Source: an uncultured Clostridia bacterium (lineage in GTDB: Bacteria; Bacillota; Clostridia; Oscillospirales; Ruminococcaceae). Taken from it: 64,000 nucleotides of DNA. Under the pieces are notes generated by a model that was given only the letters and a program-made list of their open reading frames with translations, was not told the origin of the DNA and did not search any database. This document shows positions 26,202 through 35,490 of the stretch, piece after piece; within the stretch, counting starts at the first letter, position 1; each line of letters opens with the position of its first letter. The stretch lies in the NCBI GenBank assembly GCA_947629905.1, contig CANRFM010000004.1, forward strand, positions 1 through 64,000, read 5' to 3'. The position numbers and the translations under genes are program-made.

Positions 26202-26933
26202 ATGATGACTGCAAACGAGATCAGAGAGCTGCGCTTCGAGAAAGCAGCGTGGGGGTACCGCCCGGAGGATATTGACGAATTCCTCGGCAGACTGGAGGCG
26301 ACCTTTCAGGAGATCGACAATGAGCGTGAGGACAGCAACCACAAGATACAGCTCCTTGCGGACAAGGTGCGGGAGTATATGAAGGACGAAGAAGCCCTCA
26401 AGGATGCGCTGCTCGGTGCACAGAAAGAGGGACATCGTGTTATCAATGAGGCAAATGAAAAGGCAGAACAGATCCTCGCCCGTGCAAGGGAGGAGGCTGC
26501 TGTTTTGCTCGATGAGGCGACCCGTCAGCATGAAGTCGCTATGGAAAAGAACCGTGCGGAAATTGCCCGTGAGCAGGAAGCACTTGCCAAAGCACGGCAG
26601 ATGGTCGCAGATTTCAAGCGCAGCCTGTTTGATATGTATAAGGGGCATCTCGAAATGATCTCCTCTCTGCCGGAAGCCGATGAGGAGCTTCCGCCGCCGC
26701 CTGCACCCTTTGAGCCGGAAACCCCGGCAGAGACAGAGCCGGAACAGGCAGAACAGCCGGCAGAGGAGGTACCCGCTGAGGAAACCAAGCCCGACCCCTT
26801 TGCAACTTCCCAGTTCTCCGCAAGAGTCGTTCAGGGTGCGTATGAGTCCCGTTTCAGCGATCTCCAGTTCGGGGAGAACAATTCCCAACTGCCTGCGGAG
26901 GAAACACCGGAAGAGACGGCAGACGGGGAGTAA
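26202..26933 (+). CDS. divIVA: DivIVA-family polarity/division protein
   Basis: The 243-residue protein has the DivIVA membrane-binding N terminus (EIRELRFEKAAWGYRPEDIDEFL in outline) and a long coiled coil up to about residue 150. The C-terminal third is acidic and rich in P, E and T. DivIVA gathers at curved membranes at poles and septa and positions other proteins there. GGAGAGGTG lies 7 nt before ATG 26202. The ileS gene follows after 30 bp. Confidence 0.92.
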   Translation: MMTANEIRELRFEKAAWGYRPEDIDEFLGRLEATFQEIDNEREDSNHKIQLLADKVREYMKDEEALKDALLGAQKEGHRVINEANEKAEQILARAREEAAVLLDEATRQHEVAMEKNRAEIAREQEALAKARQMVADFKRSLFDMYKGHLEMISSLPEADEELPPPPAPFEPETPAETEPEQAEQPAEEVPAEETKPDPFATSQFSARVVQGAYESRFSDLQFGENNSQLPAEETPEETADGE

Positions 26934-26963
26934 CCCAATTTAGCAGAAAGGAACTGACCGCCA

Positions 26964-29744
26964 ATGGCACAGGATTTTAAGAATAGCTTGCATATGCCGA
27001 AAACGGATTTTCCCATGCGTGGCAATCTGCCGAAACGTGAGCCGGATGTGCTCGCCAAGTGGGAAGCGATGCGCCTGTATGACCGCATCATGCAGAAGAA
27101 TCAGGGGAAGCCGTCTTTTATACTGCATGACGGACCGCCCTATGCGAACGGAACGATCCACCTCGGCACGGCACTGAACAAGGTACTCAAGGATTTTATT
27201 GTAAAGCACCGGAACATGACGGGCTTTTATGCGCCCTATGTACCCGGCTGGGATACGCACGGACTGCCGATCGAGCTGAAAGCCATGAAAGAGATCGGCG
27301 TGGAGAACGGTGCGATCCCCCCTGTGCAGCTCCGGAAGCATTGTAAGGATTTTGCACTGACCCATGTGGAAAATCAGAAGGCACAGTTCAAGCGTCTGGG
27401 CAGCATTGGCGATTATGACCGCCCCTACCTGACCCTCCGCCCGGAATACGAGGCAAGGCAGGTCGAGGTGTTCGGCAGGATGGCAAAAGACGGCTATATG
27501 TACAAGGGGCTCAAGCCCGTGTACTGGTGTCCGGACTGCAACACTGCCCTTGCCGAAGCGGAAATTGAATACGAGAACGACCCCTGCAATTCCATTTTCG
27601 TCAAGTTCCGGGTGACGGACGATAAGGGGATGTTCACGGCACTGGGACTGGATCTCAGCAAGGTGTATTTCGTCATCTGGACGACTACAACATGGACCAT
27701 TCCGGGCAACTTGGCGATCTGTCTCGGACCGGATTATAATTATACGCTCGTGAAACATGGCGAGGAATATTATGTGATGGCAGACGAACTGGTGAAGTCT
27801 GTCATGGAGACTGCCGGTATTACGGACTACAGCACCGATCATATTTTCACGGGTGCAGAACTGGAAGGCATGAAAACAAAGCACCCGCTGTATGACAGAC
27901 CCTCTCCCATTATCGTGGGCGACCATGTCACGCTTGAAAGCGGTACGGGCTGCGTGCATACCGCACCGGGCTACGGCGTGGAGGACTTTGAGGTCTGCAA
28001 GAAGTATGACGACATCGGCATTGTGGTCTGCGTGGATGCACAGGGCAGACAGACTGCCGAAGCCGGTGAATTTGAGGGACTGGACACGGACGAAGCAAAC
28101 AAGCGCATTGCTGAACGCCTGACCGAAGAGAGCGCTATGCTTGCCATGCAGAAGATCGTCCACCAGTATCCGCACTGCTGGCGCTGTCACAGCCCGATCA
28201 TCTACCGGGCAACAGAACAGTGGTTCTGCTCTGTCAAGGGCTTCAAGGAAGATGCGATCCAAGCCATCGAGGATGTTGAATGGATCCCGGCATGGGGCGA
28301 AGAACGCATCAAGGGTATGGTGCGTGACAGAAGCGACTGGTGCATTTCCCGGCAGCGTATCTGGGGCGTGCCGATTCCGGTTGTCTATTGCCGGGACTGC
28401 AAAAAGCCCATGATCACCGATGAGACCATTCAGAGCATTGCGGACGTGTTCCGGAAAGAGGGTTCGGATGCGTGGTGGACAAAGGACACCGCCGAACTGC
28501 TGCCCGCCGGGACGAAGTGCGAATGCGGCTGCACGGTATTCACGAAAGAATATGACATCATGGATGTCTGGTTCGACAGCGGTGTTTCACACACGGCTGT
28601 ACTGGACAATTATGAGGAATTGAGTTACCCGGCTGATCTGTACTTAGAGGGTGCAGACCAGTACAGAGGGTGGTTCCAGTCCTCGCTGCTGACTTCCGTT
28701 GTGTACAGGGGGACTGCCCCCTACAAGCAGGTCTGCACCCATGGCTGGGTCGTGGACGGCGAGGGAAGGATCATGCACAAATCCCTCGGCAACGGTATCG
28801 CACCGGAGGAGATCATTGCGCAGTACGGTGCAGATATTCTCCGTCTGTGGGTGGCTTCTTCGGATTATCATTCGGATATTCGCATTTCCAAGGACATTTT
28901 AGGACAGCAGTCGGATGCTTATAGAAAGATCCGCAACACGGCAAGGTTTATCCTCGGCAATTTCAGTGACGGGGAGACAATGTTCGACCCGAATACGGAT
29001 ATGGTTTCCGATGATCAGTTAGAAGAACTCGACAGGTGGGCGCTGATGCGGCTCGATGCCCTCACGGATGATGTGAATGCGGGCTATCTGGCGTATGATT
29101 TCCATGCGGTCATCCATGCAATTCATAATTTCTGCGTGGTCGATCTGTCCAGTTTTTATCTTGATATCCTGAAAGACCGGCTTTACTGCGAAAAGGTCGA
29201 TTCCCTGACAAGACGTGCCGCACAGACGGCAATGTACCGCATTCTGGATGCCCTTGTCCGCATGGCTGCACCGATTTTGAGCTTCACAGCGGAGGAGATC
29301 TGGCAGAATATGCCGCACCGCAGCAGTGACGAGACGGAGAGCGTATTCCTCAACGAATTCCTGCCGAAAACAGGCTTGACCTGTGATGATGCATTCCGGA
29401 AGAAGTGGGATACGATCTATAGGATCCGGGAAGCGGTCAACAAGAAGCTCGAGGAAAAGCGGGCAGAAAAGGTGATCGGCAAATCCCTTGAGGCGAAGGT
29501 CGTTATCACCGTGCAGGACGAGGCACTTGCGGCGCAGATCGCAGGCTGGAGCGAATTGCGTGATGTGCTGATCGTTTCGGCTGTGGAAGTGAAAAACGGT
29601 GAAACGGGCGAAGAAGAGATGACATATGCCATTGAAAAGGCTTCCGGCTGTCAGTGTGAACGCTGCTGGAAATTTGCTGATGAGGTCGGCAGCATTGCGC
29701 TGCACCCGACACTCTGTAAGCGCTGTGCAGAAGTTTTAGGTTGA
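26964..29744 (+). CDS. ileS: isoleucyl-tRNA synthetase
   Basis: IleRS charges tRNA-Ile and edits misactivated valine. The 926-residue class I enzyme has the HIGH-type motif in YANGTIHLGTALNK near residue 62 and an editing domain with TTTTWTIPGN. The KMSKS-type loop reads IMHKSLGN instead of the usual KMSKSLGN, so the first lysine is replaced. The C-terminal zinc knuckle (CQCERCWKF and CKRC) is present. This is the short bacterial type. It follows divIVA and precedes lspA, a conserved order. Confidence 0.97.
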   Translation: MAQDFKNSLHMPKTDFPMRGNLPKREPDVLAKWEAMRLYDRIMQKNQGKPSFILHDGPPYANGTIHLGTALNKVLKDFIVKHRNMTGFYAPYVPGWDTHGLPIELKAMKEIGVENGAIPPVQLRKHCKDFALTHVENQKAQFKRLGSIGDYDRPYLTLRPEYEARQVEVFGRMAKDGYMYKGLKPVYWCPDCNTALAEAEIEYENDPCNSIFVKFRVTDDKGMFTALGLDLSKVYFVIWTTTTWTIPGNLAICLGPDYNYTLVKHGEEYYVMADELVKSVMETAGITDYSTDHIFTGAELEGMKTKHPLYDRPSPIIVGDHVTLESGTGCVHTAPGYGVEDFEVCKKYDDIGIVVCVDAQGRQTAEAGEFEGLDTDEANKRIAERLTEESAMLAMQKIVHQYPHCWRCHSPIIYRATEQWFCSVKGFKEDAIQAIEDVEWIPAWGEERIKGMVRDRSDWCISRQRIWGVPIPVVYCRDCKKPMITDETIQSIADVFRKEGSDAWWTKDTAELLPAGTKCECGCTVFTKEYDIMDVWFDSGVSHTAVLDNYEELSYPADLYLEGADQYRGWFQSSLLTSVVYRGTAPYKQVCTHGWVVDGEGRIMHKSLGNGIAPEEIIAQYGADILRLWVASSDYHSDIRISKDILGQQSDAYRKIRNTARFILGNFSDGETMFDPNTDMVSDDQLEELDRWALMRLDALTDDVNAGYLAYDFHAVIHAIHNFCVVDLSSFYLDILKDRLYCEKVDSLTRRAAQTAMYRILDALVRMAAPILSFTAEEIWQNMPHRSSDETESVFLNEFLPKTGLTCDDAFRKKWDTIYRIREAVNKKLEEKRAEKVIGKSLEAKVVITVQDEALAAQIAGWSELRDVLIVSAVEVKNGETGEEEMTYAIEKASGCQCERCWKFADEVGSIALHPTLCKRCAEVLG

Positions 29745-29752
29745 TGTATTTG

Positions 29753-29783
29753 CCGGCTTGCCGTCTGACAGGCGGTAAGCCGG
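29753..29783 (+). terminator. hairpin between ileS and lspA
   Basis: An 11-bp stem (CCGGCTTGCCG with CGGTAAGCCGG, one G-T pair) closes a 9-nt loop and is followed by ATTTTC. The T-tract is short, so it may only partly reduce transcription into lspA or stabilise the mRNA end. Confidence 0.5.
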
Positions 29784-29805
29784 ATTTTCGGAAGGGAGGT
29801 ATACC

Positions 29806-30303
29806 ATGCTGATACTTGCAGCACTCTGCATTGCTGCCATTGCCGGCGCAGATCAGCTTGTCAAGGCATGGGTCGCCGGGAATTTTCAGCTTGGCGAGGA
29901 ACGTCCTTTCCTACAGATCGGTACACTGGACATTTTGCACTTGAGATATGTGGAAAATAACGGTTCGGCATTCAGCAGTTTTGCCGGGCAGCGTGGATTT
30001 CTCCTGACCGTTTCCGTGATCGGCATTGCGGTCTGCAGCTATCTGCTGTGTACCCGTGCAAAGGGGAAACCGCTTGCTTTCTGGGCGCTGACGATGGTCA
30101 TCGGCGGTGCGGCAGGAAATCTGATCGACCGTATTTTCCGGGGCGGGTCGGTGATCGATTATTTCGATGTGCAGTTTTTTCCGTTTGCAATTTTCAATTT
30201 AGCTGACTGTTTCGTCTGTGTGGGGATCGCACTGCTGTTTGTGTACATCCTCTTTTTCATGGAGGAAAAGAAACCGGAGGAGCGTTCCCATGACACAGCA
30301 TGA
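29806..30303 (+). CDS. lspA: lipoprotein signal peptidase
   Basis: LspA removes the signal peptide of lipidated prolipoproteins. The 165-residue protein has four membrane segments. The two catalytic aspartates lie in AAGNLIDRIF and FNLADCFV, and an N-terminal ADQLVKAWV motif is present. GGGAGGT precedes the ATG. Its partner Lgt is encoded at 54343-55428. It overlaps the next gene by 14 bp. Confidence 0.96.
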   Translation: MLILAALCIAAIAGADQLVKAWVAGNFQLGEERPFLQIGTLDILHLRYVENNGSAFSSFAGQRGFLLTVSVIGIAVCSYLLCTRAKGKPLAFWALTMVIGGAAGNLIDRIFRGGSVIDYFDVQFFPFAIFNLADCFVCVGIALLFVYILFFMEEKKPEERSHDTA

Positions 30304-31201
30304 TTTGATTTTCCCTGCCGAAGCGGAGGGGATGCGGCTCGACAAGTGGATCGCTACACTGGGGATCGGGCTGACACGGTGCGCCGTGCAGGGGCTGATC
30401 GTCAGCGGCAATGTCACCGTGGACGGGAACACCATCCCGAAGAACTGCCGCCCGAAACCCGGTGCTGCCATTCATGTGAAAGTACCGCCGCCGGAAGAAG
30501 TGGAGGTCGTTCCGCAGGATATTCCGCTTGACATCGTGTATGAGGACGATGACCTGCTTGTCGTGAACAAGCCCAAGGGCATGGTCGTCCATCCGGCAGT
30601 CGGGAATTATGATGAGACTCTCGTCAATGCGCTGCTCTATCACTGCAAGGACTCCCTTTCGGGCATCAACGGGGTGATCCGTCCGGGTATCGTGCACCGC
30701 ATTGACAAAAATACCACCGGTCTGCTGATCGTTGCCAAAAATGATGCGGCGCATCAGGGACTTGCGGAACAGATCAAGGCGCATTCCTTTACACGGGAAT
30801 ATGAAGCCATTGCGGTGGGGCATTTTCCGGAGCCAACGGGAACGATCGATGCCCCCATCGGCAGAAGTACTGCCGACCGCAAGAAAATGTGCGTGACCGA
30901 TAAGAATGCCAAGCCGGCTGTGACACATTATGAAGTGCTGCGGCAGTTTGCAGGGACGGCACATCTGAAACTCCGGTTGGAGACGGGGCGCACGCATCAG
31001 ATACGGGTGCATTTGGCGTATATCGGGCATCCGGTGTACGGCGATAATGTATATGGCAAAGCTGTCAAGGGCACACAGGGGCAGTGTCTCCATGCCCGGA
31101 AGATCGGCTTTGTGCATCCGGTGACGGGGGCATATCTGGAATTTACAGCACCGCCGCCGCCGTATTTTCAGAAGCTATTGGAGAAAATGGAGAAGCAATG
31201 A
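30290..31201 (+). CDS. RluD-family 23S rRNA pseudouridine synthase
   Basis: The 303-residue protein has an N-terminal S4-like domain (RLDKWIATLGIGLTRCAVQGLI) and the RluA/RluD catalytic domain. The catalytic Asp is in VHRIDKNTTGLLIVAK, and GRTHQIRVHLAYIGHPVYGD is the usual C-terminal signature. The exact target uridines cannot be read from sequence; RluD sites in helix 69 are the best guess. ATG 30290 lies inside the lspA end, so the two are coupled. Confidence 0.93.
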   Translation: MTQHDLIFPAEAEGMRLDKWIATLGIGLTRCAVQGLIVSGNVTVDGNTIPKNCRPKPGAAIHVKVPPPEEVEVVPQDIPLDIVYEDDDLLVVNKPKGMVVHPAVGNYDETLVNALLYHCKDSLSGINGVIRPGIVHRIDKNTTGLLIVAKNDAAHQGLAEQIKAHSFTREYEAIAVGHFPEPTGTIDAPIGRSTADRKKMCVTDKNAKPAVTHYEVLRQFAGTAHLKLRLETGRTHQIRVHLAYIGHPVYGDNVYGKAVKGTQGQCLHARKIGFVHPVTGAYLEFTAPPPPYFQKLLEKMEKQ

Positions 31202-32016
31202 TGTTTGAAGATCCGAGCAAGGTCTGCATTATCACAGATCTGGACGGCACATTCCTGCCGAAAAGCAAGATCCCTCTGCCGCAGGATCTGGCAGCCGTCT
31301 GGAAATTTGAGGCGGCAGGCGGACTGTTCAGTATTGCGACCGGCAGGACGGTGCAGGCAGCAAGCCGCTACCCGGAACAGTTGGGACTGAAAAGTCCGAT
31401 GATCGTGTTCAACGGGGCTGCTATCTATGACCCCCTGACGAAACAGCTGCTTTACACGCACCCCCTGCCGGAAACGGCAAGGGAAATGACGGCTTCTATT
31501 CTTGCCGAAAACCCCCATGCCGGGGCAGAAGTGCTGTGTACAGATGAAACATGGGTCGTCAACAACACCCCCTACGAACAGGAACACGTCCGCATCTGTG
31601 ACGTGACCCCGAAATATGGCACGGTTGCAGAAGTTCGTGGCACGTGGCTGAAAGTCCTGTTTGCGATGAGTCCGGATGATATTCCGGCATTTATCCGCTA
31701 TATTGACGGCAGGGGATTTGCCCATGTGGATTTCATGCGTTCGGAGAAGAAATTCTACGAAATGCTGCCGGAGGGCGTTTCCAAGGGCAGTGCGCTCTCT
31801 GCTTACCGGAAACTGCCGGGCATGGGGGATTATACGTTTGTGGCTGTGGGGGATTTTGACAATGATATTGAACTGCTCCGGGCGGCAGATTTTGCGGTGT
31901 GTCCGCAGAATGCAGCCGCATCCGTGAAGCAGTGCGCCGACCTTGTGCTGTCCCGTACCTGCGAGGAGGGCGCAATGGAGGAACTGATCGAGTATATTCT
32001 GGCAAAGCGCCAATAA
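31198..32016 (+). CDS. Cof-type HAD-superfamily phosphatase
   Basis: The 272-residue protein is a haloacid dehalogenase-type hydrolase with the nucleophile motif ITDLDGTFLP, motif II in FSIATGRT, and a metal-binding GDFDNDIELL near the end. The cap between is of the C2 (Cof) type. Such enzymes dephosphorylate sugar phosphates or flavin and PLP nucleotides; the substrate cannot be told. ATGATG at 31198 overlaps the preceding stop by 4 bp; either ATG may be used, and GGAG lies 5 or 8 nt upstream. Confidence 0.88.
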   Translation: MMFEDPSKVCIITDLDGTFLPKSKIPLPQDLAAVWKFEAAGGLFSIATGRTVQAASRYPEQLGLKSPMIVFNGAAIYDPLTKQLLYTHPLPETAREMTASILAENPHAGAEVLCTDETWVVNNTPYEQEHVRICDVTPKYGTVAEVRGTWLKVLFAMSPDDIPAFIRYIDGRGFAHVDFMRSEKKFYEMLPEGVSKGSALSAYRKLPGMGDYTFVAVGDFDNDIELLRAADFAVCPQNAAASVKQCADLVLSRTCEEGAMEELIEYILAKRQ

Positions 32017-32031
32017 CATGGAGGTAAACAA

Positions 32032-32874
32032 ATGGACGAAACGATCAAGAAGCAGCTGCAGAGGACTGCCTGCCGTGTCCGCATGGGTGTGCTGACCGGC
32101 ACGTTCCACGCAAAATCGGGACATCCGGGCGGTTCGCTCTCGATAGCTGATCTGCTGACCTACCTGTATTTTGTCAAGCTGCACGTTGACCCGAAGCACC
32201 CCGATATGCCCGACCGTGACCGGCTGGTACTCTCCAAGGGACACTGTGCGCCCGCACTCTATGCCGCACTGGCAGAGAGAGGTTTCTTCCCCGCCAAGGA
32301 ACTCGAAAGCCTGCGCCACATCGGGGCAATGCTGCAGGGGCATCCGTGCATTAAAACGCCGGGTGTGGATATGTCAAGCGGTTCGCTCGGACAGGGCATT
32401 TCTGCGGCGTGCGGTATGGCACTTGCCGGAAAGCTCCATGCAGCGTCCTATCGGGTCTATGCCATTCTTGGTGACGGTGAGATCGAGGAGGGGCAGGTCT
32501 GGGAAGCTGCCATGTTTGCGGCGCATTACCGGCTGGACAACCTGCTGGCGGTCGTGGACAACAATGGCTTGCAGATCGACGGGAAAATTTCAGAGGTCTG
32601 CTCCCCGGAACCGATCGATGAGAAATTCCGGGCATTTGGCTGGTACGTGATCACGCTGGACGATGCGCATGATTTTGACAAGATAGCGGCTGCCTTTGAC
32701 GAGGCAGAAAGCGTGACCGGACAGCCGGTCGTCATCATTCAGAAGAGTGTCAAGGGCAAGGGCGTTTCGTTCATGGAAAATCAGGTTTCATGGCATGGCG
32801 CTGCCCCGAATGCGGAGCAGTACGCACAGGCAATGCAGGAGCTCGAAGCAGCTCTTGCAGAAACGGAGGTGTAA
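32032..32874 (+). CDS. transketolase, N-terminal subunit
   Basis: This 280-residue subunit carries the thiamine-diphosphate binding half of a split transketolase. The PP motif GDGEIEEGQVWEAA...NN is present, with HxKSGHPGGSLS near the start and SKGHCAPALYAAL. Transketolase moves two-carbon units between sugar phosphates in the pentose phosphate pathway. GGAGG lies 8 nt before the ATG. The partner gene starts 2 bp after the stop. Confidence 0.95.
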   Translation: MDETIKKQLQRTACRVRMGVLTGTFHAKSGHPGGSLSIADLLTYLYFVKLHVDPKHPDMPDRDRLVLSKGHCAPALYAALAERGFFPAKELESLRHIGAMLQGHPCIKTPGVDMSSGSLGQGISAACGMALAGKLHAASYRVYAILGDGEIEEGQVWEAAMFAAHYRLDNLLAVVDNNGLQIDGKISEVCSPEPIDEKFRAFGWYVITLDDAHDFDKIAAAFDEAESVTGQPVVIIQKSVKGKGVSFMENQVSWHGAAPNAEQYAQAMQELEAALAETEV

Positions 32875-32876
32875 GC

Positions 32877-33821
32877 ATGGCTGATGTAAAGAAGAAAGCG
32901 ACCCGGGAGAGCTACGGCGAAGCACTGACGGAGCTTGCGGAGCAGTACCCGGAACTGGTCGTGCTCGATGCTGACCTTGCCGCTGCGACAAAGACGGGCA
33001 TTTTCAAGAAGGCTTACCCGGAGCGTTTCTTTGACTGCGGCATTGCCGAAGCGAATATGATGGGCGTGGCTGCCGGGCTTGCGGCTGCCGGGATGATACC
33101 GTTTGCAAGCACTTTCGCCATGTTTGCAGCCGGGAGAGCGTATGAGATCGTCCGCAACTCCATTGGCTATCCGCACCTGAATGTCAAGATCGGTGCGACC
33201 CATGCAGGTATTTCCGTAGGAGAGGACGGTGCAACGCACCAGTGCAATGAGGACATCGCACTGATGCGGACCATTCCCGGCATGACGGTCATTGTGCCGT
33301 GTGATGATGTGGAAGCGAAAGCTGCCGTGAAAGCTGCCGTTGCGCATGACGGTCCGGTGTATATGCGGTTCGGGCGGTTGGCTGCGCCGATCCTCAACGA
33401 CCCGGAAACCTATCGGTTTGAACTGGGTAAGGGCGTGACTTTGCGGGACGGTACGGATATTACGATCGTGGCAACGGGGCTGATGGTTGCCGAAGCCCTG
33501 AACGCTGCGGAAACGCTTGCGGCAGAGGGTATCTCGGCACGGGTCATCAACATCCACACCATCAAGCCGCTTGACAAGGCACTGATCTGCAAGGCAGCGC
33601 AGGAGACGGGCTGCCTCGTGACCGTGGAGGAACACAGCATCATCGGCGGATTGGGCAGTGCGGTAGCGGACTGCGTGACGGAATGCTGCCCTGTTCCGGT
33701 GCATAAGATCGGGGTGCAGGATGAATTCGGGCATTCCGGTCCGGCAGTCGATTTGCTGAAAGAATTCGGGCTTTCGGCAGAACACATTGCGGAGGTTGTC
33801 CGGGAGAGCCTGAAAAAATAA
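32877..33821 (+). CDS. transketolase, C-terminal subunit
   Basis: This 314-residue subunit supplies the pyrimidine-binding and C-terminal domains. The conserved Glu that activates ThDP is in FDCGIAEANMMGVAAGLA. A phosphate-binding EDGATHQ stretch and the C-terminal SIIGGLGSAVAD region are present. Split transketolases are common in Firmicutes and archaea. The gene is coupled to the N-terminal subunit gene and ends at a bidirectional terminator. Confidence 0.95.
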   Translation: MADVKKKATRESYGEALTELAEQYPELVVLDADLAAATKTGIFKKAYPERFFDCGIAEANMMGVAAGLAAAGMIPFASTFAMFAAGRAYEIVRNSIGYPHLNVKIGATHAGISVGEDGATHQCNEDIALMRTIPGMTVIVPCDDVEAKAAVKAAVAHDGPVYMRFGRLAAPILNDPETYRFELGKGVTLRDGTDITIVATGLMVAEALNAAETLAAEGISARVINIHTIKPLDKALICKAAQETGCLVTVEEHSIIGGLGSAVADCVTECCPVPVHKIGVQDEFGHSGPAVDLLKEFGLSAEHIAEVVRESLKK

Positions 33822-33823
33822 AG

Positions 33824-33855
33824 AAAAGGTCGCTTGCACAAGCAGGCGACCTTTT
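33824..33855. terminator. bidirectional terminator between tkt and the SPFH operon
   Basis: A perfect 10-bp stem (AAAAGGTCGC with GCGACCTTTT) closes a 12-nt loop. Its A and T ends give a T-tract in both directions, serving the convergent genes on either side. Confidence 0.85.
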
Positions 33856-33858
33856 GGT

Positions 33859-34176
33859 TTAACTGAACCAACTGCCGTTGTATTTTTTCTGCGCATGGTT
33901 GCCGAGCAGTCCGCCGACCAGAAACCCGACAGCCATGAAACTCCATCCGATCTCCGTGGCAAGCAGCCAGTTGACGACCCCGACCGCACAGATACACACC
34001 CCCAGAATGACGAGTGCGATCCCCCAGAGCCTTGTATACGCCCGCACGTCCTCCGGTTTTACATGGCTGCAATGGTAGTCATGGATGAGGTCGATCTTTT
34101 GCCGCAGCCAGACCACTAATCCAAGCACGATGCAGAGCAGTCCGACCGGCAGCGTGATACAGAGATCCACGATCAT
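33859..34176 (-). CDS. small membrane protein (DUF3784-like)
   Basis: The 105-residue protein has three hydrophobic segments: residues 3-23, around 43-65, and around 70-88. Its layout resembles DUF3784 family proteins of Firmicutes, of unknown role. ATG 34176 has AGGAGG 7 nt upstream and overlaps the upstream small regulator gene by 4 bp. It is the last gene of a three-gene operon with the SPFH gene. Confidence 0.65.
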   Translation of the reverse strand: MIVDLCITLPVGLLCIVLGLVVWLRQKIDLIHDYHCSHVKPEDVRAYTRLWGIALVILGVCICAVGVVNWLLATEIGWSFMAVGFLVGGLLGNHAQKKYNGSWFS

Positions 34177-34409
34177 GGCAGTTCCTCCTGTTCTCCGTCT
34201 GATGTACCGAATGCGGCAACATCGATATCCGGCGGTGCATCGATGGTCTCCGAAACATATTTCCCGTTCTTCCGCCGCTGTTTCACGCACTCCGTGAGCA
34301 GGTATTCGATCTGCCCGTTCACGGAGCGGAAATCATCCTCTGCCCATGCAGCAATGGCATGGTAGAGCGATTCGGAAAGCCGCAGCGGGATCTGTTTTTT
34401 CTGTGCCAT
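34173..34409 (-). CDS. ribbon-helix-helix (Arc-like) DNA-binding protein
   Basis: The 78-residue protein starts with KKQIPLRLSESLYHAIAAWAEDDFRSVNGQIEYLL in outline. A beta strand and two helices of this kind form the ribbon-helix-helix fold of Arc and MetJ-type repressors. The last 28 residues are acidic and probably disordered. It directly follows the SPFH gene (1-bp overlap). It may regulate its own operon through the inverted repeat over the promoter -10 at 35472-35490; this is inference. Confidence 0.72.
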   Translation of the reverse strand: MAQKKQIPLRLSESLYHAIAAWAEDDFRSVNGQIEYLLTECVKQRRKNGKYVSETIDAPPDIDVAAFGTSDGEQEELP

Positions 34410-35437
34410 CAGTACAGACTGCCCGAATTGACCACGGGCTGTGCATCATGGTTGCCGCAGAGGACGACAAGCAGGTTGGAGACCATAGCTGCCTTGCGTT
34501 CCTCGTCCAGTTCCACGGTCTTGTTCTCGTTCAGGCGTTCGAGAGCCATTTCCACCATGCCGACCGCACCGTCTACGATCATCTTCCGGGCATCGATGAC
34601 CGCAGAAGCCTGCTGCCGCTGAAGCATGACTGCCGCAATTTCCGGCGCATAGGCAAGGTAAGTGATGCGTGCTTCCAGTACCTCGATGCCGGCGTTGTTG
34701 ACTTTCTGCTGAATTTCCTCACGGATGCGGTTGGCAACAATATCGCTCGAACCCCGCAGGCTGCCGTCATCGGCAATGCCGTCTCCGGTGGTGTCCACAT
34801 TCGGGGCAACGTCATAGGGGTACAGACGGACGATGTTCCGAAGTGCCGTGTCGCATTGCAAAGAGAGGTACTCCTTGTAATTATCCACATTGAACACCGC
34901 ACTTGCCGTGTCCACAACACGCCACATGACGGCAATGCCGATCTCGACCGGGTTGCCGAGGCAGTCGTTGATCTTCTGGCGGTTGTTGTTGAGCGTCATG
35001 ATCTTGAGGGAAATGCGCTTGTCCGTGCCCAGTGTGCCTGACTGTGTACTTGCTGTGAGGGCAGGGAGCAGAGAGGCATCCTCGCCCACATCTCCGCTTT
35101 GCCGGAGCCGGGTAGTGGCAGCCGGGTTAAAGGCAGTGCAGAACGGGTTCACCCAGTAGAAACCGTCCCCCTTGATCGTGCCGATGTACTTGCCGAACAG
35201 CGTGAGGACAAGCGCTTCCTGCGGCTTGAGGATCTTCAGCCCCAGATACGGGATCCAGCCCACACAGAGCCACAGAATGCTGAGAATGCGCAAAACGACC
35301 GGAAGCACTCCGATCTCTTCTGCCTCTAAAGCCATGGCACTGTAGATGAGCAGGAGAATTGCGGCGATGTAAAGCAGCGTTGTGAGCAGCAGTGCTGCCA
35401 TGCCGTTCTTTTTGGCGGTCAGTATTTTTTCTTTCAT
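34409..35437 (-). CDS. SPFH/band 7 membrane scaffold protein
   Basis: The 342-residue protein has two N-terminal membrane segments (about residues 13-35 and 45-65). An SPFH domain of the stomatin/prohibitin superfamily follows (PQEALVLTLFGKYIGTIKGDGFYWVNPF in outline). A helical region then includes EIQQKVNNAGIEVLEARITYLAYAPEIA. Such proteins form large membrane assemblies and organise lipids or proteases. Co-encoding with a ribbon-helix-helix protein is seen in other Firmicutes. Its partners are unknown. Confidence 0.85.
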   Translation of the reverse strand: MKEKILTAKKNGMAALLLTTLLYIAAILLLIYSAMALEAEEIGVLPVVLRILSILWLCVGWIPYLGLKILKPQEALVLTLFGKYIGTIKGDGFYWVNPFCTAFNPAATTRLRQSGDVGEDASLLPALTASTQSGTLGTDKRISLKIMTLNNNRQKINDCLGNPVEIGIAVMWRVVDTASAVFNVDNYKEYLSLQCDTALRNIVRLYPYDVAPNVDTTGDGIADDGSLRGSSDIVANRIREEIQQKVNNAGIEVLEARITYLAYAPEIAAVMLQRQQASAVIDARKMIVDGAVGMVEMALERLNENKTVELDEERKAAMVSNLLVVLCGNHDAQPVVNSGSLY

Positions 35438-35471
35438 GATGTGATCCTTTCCGATAGCGCAGCTATCTGTT

Positions 35472-35490
35472 TGATATCATAATCATATCA
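35472..35490 (-). promoter_or_regulatory. inverted repeat over the SPFH promoter
   Basis: TGATAT (35472-35477) and ATATCA (35485-35490) flank a 7-bp spacer and overlap the -10. This is a candidate operator. A further perfect palindrome, GATAGC-GCA-GCTATC (35453-35467), lies in the leader. Confidence 0.45.
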
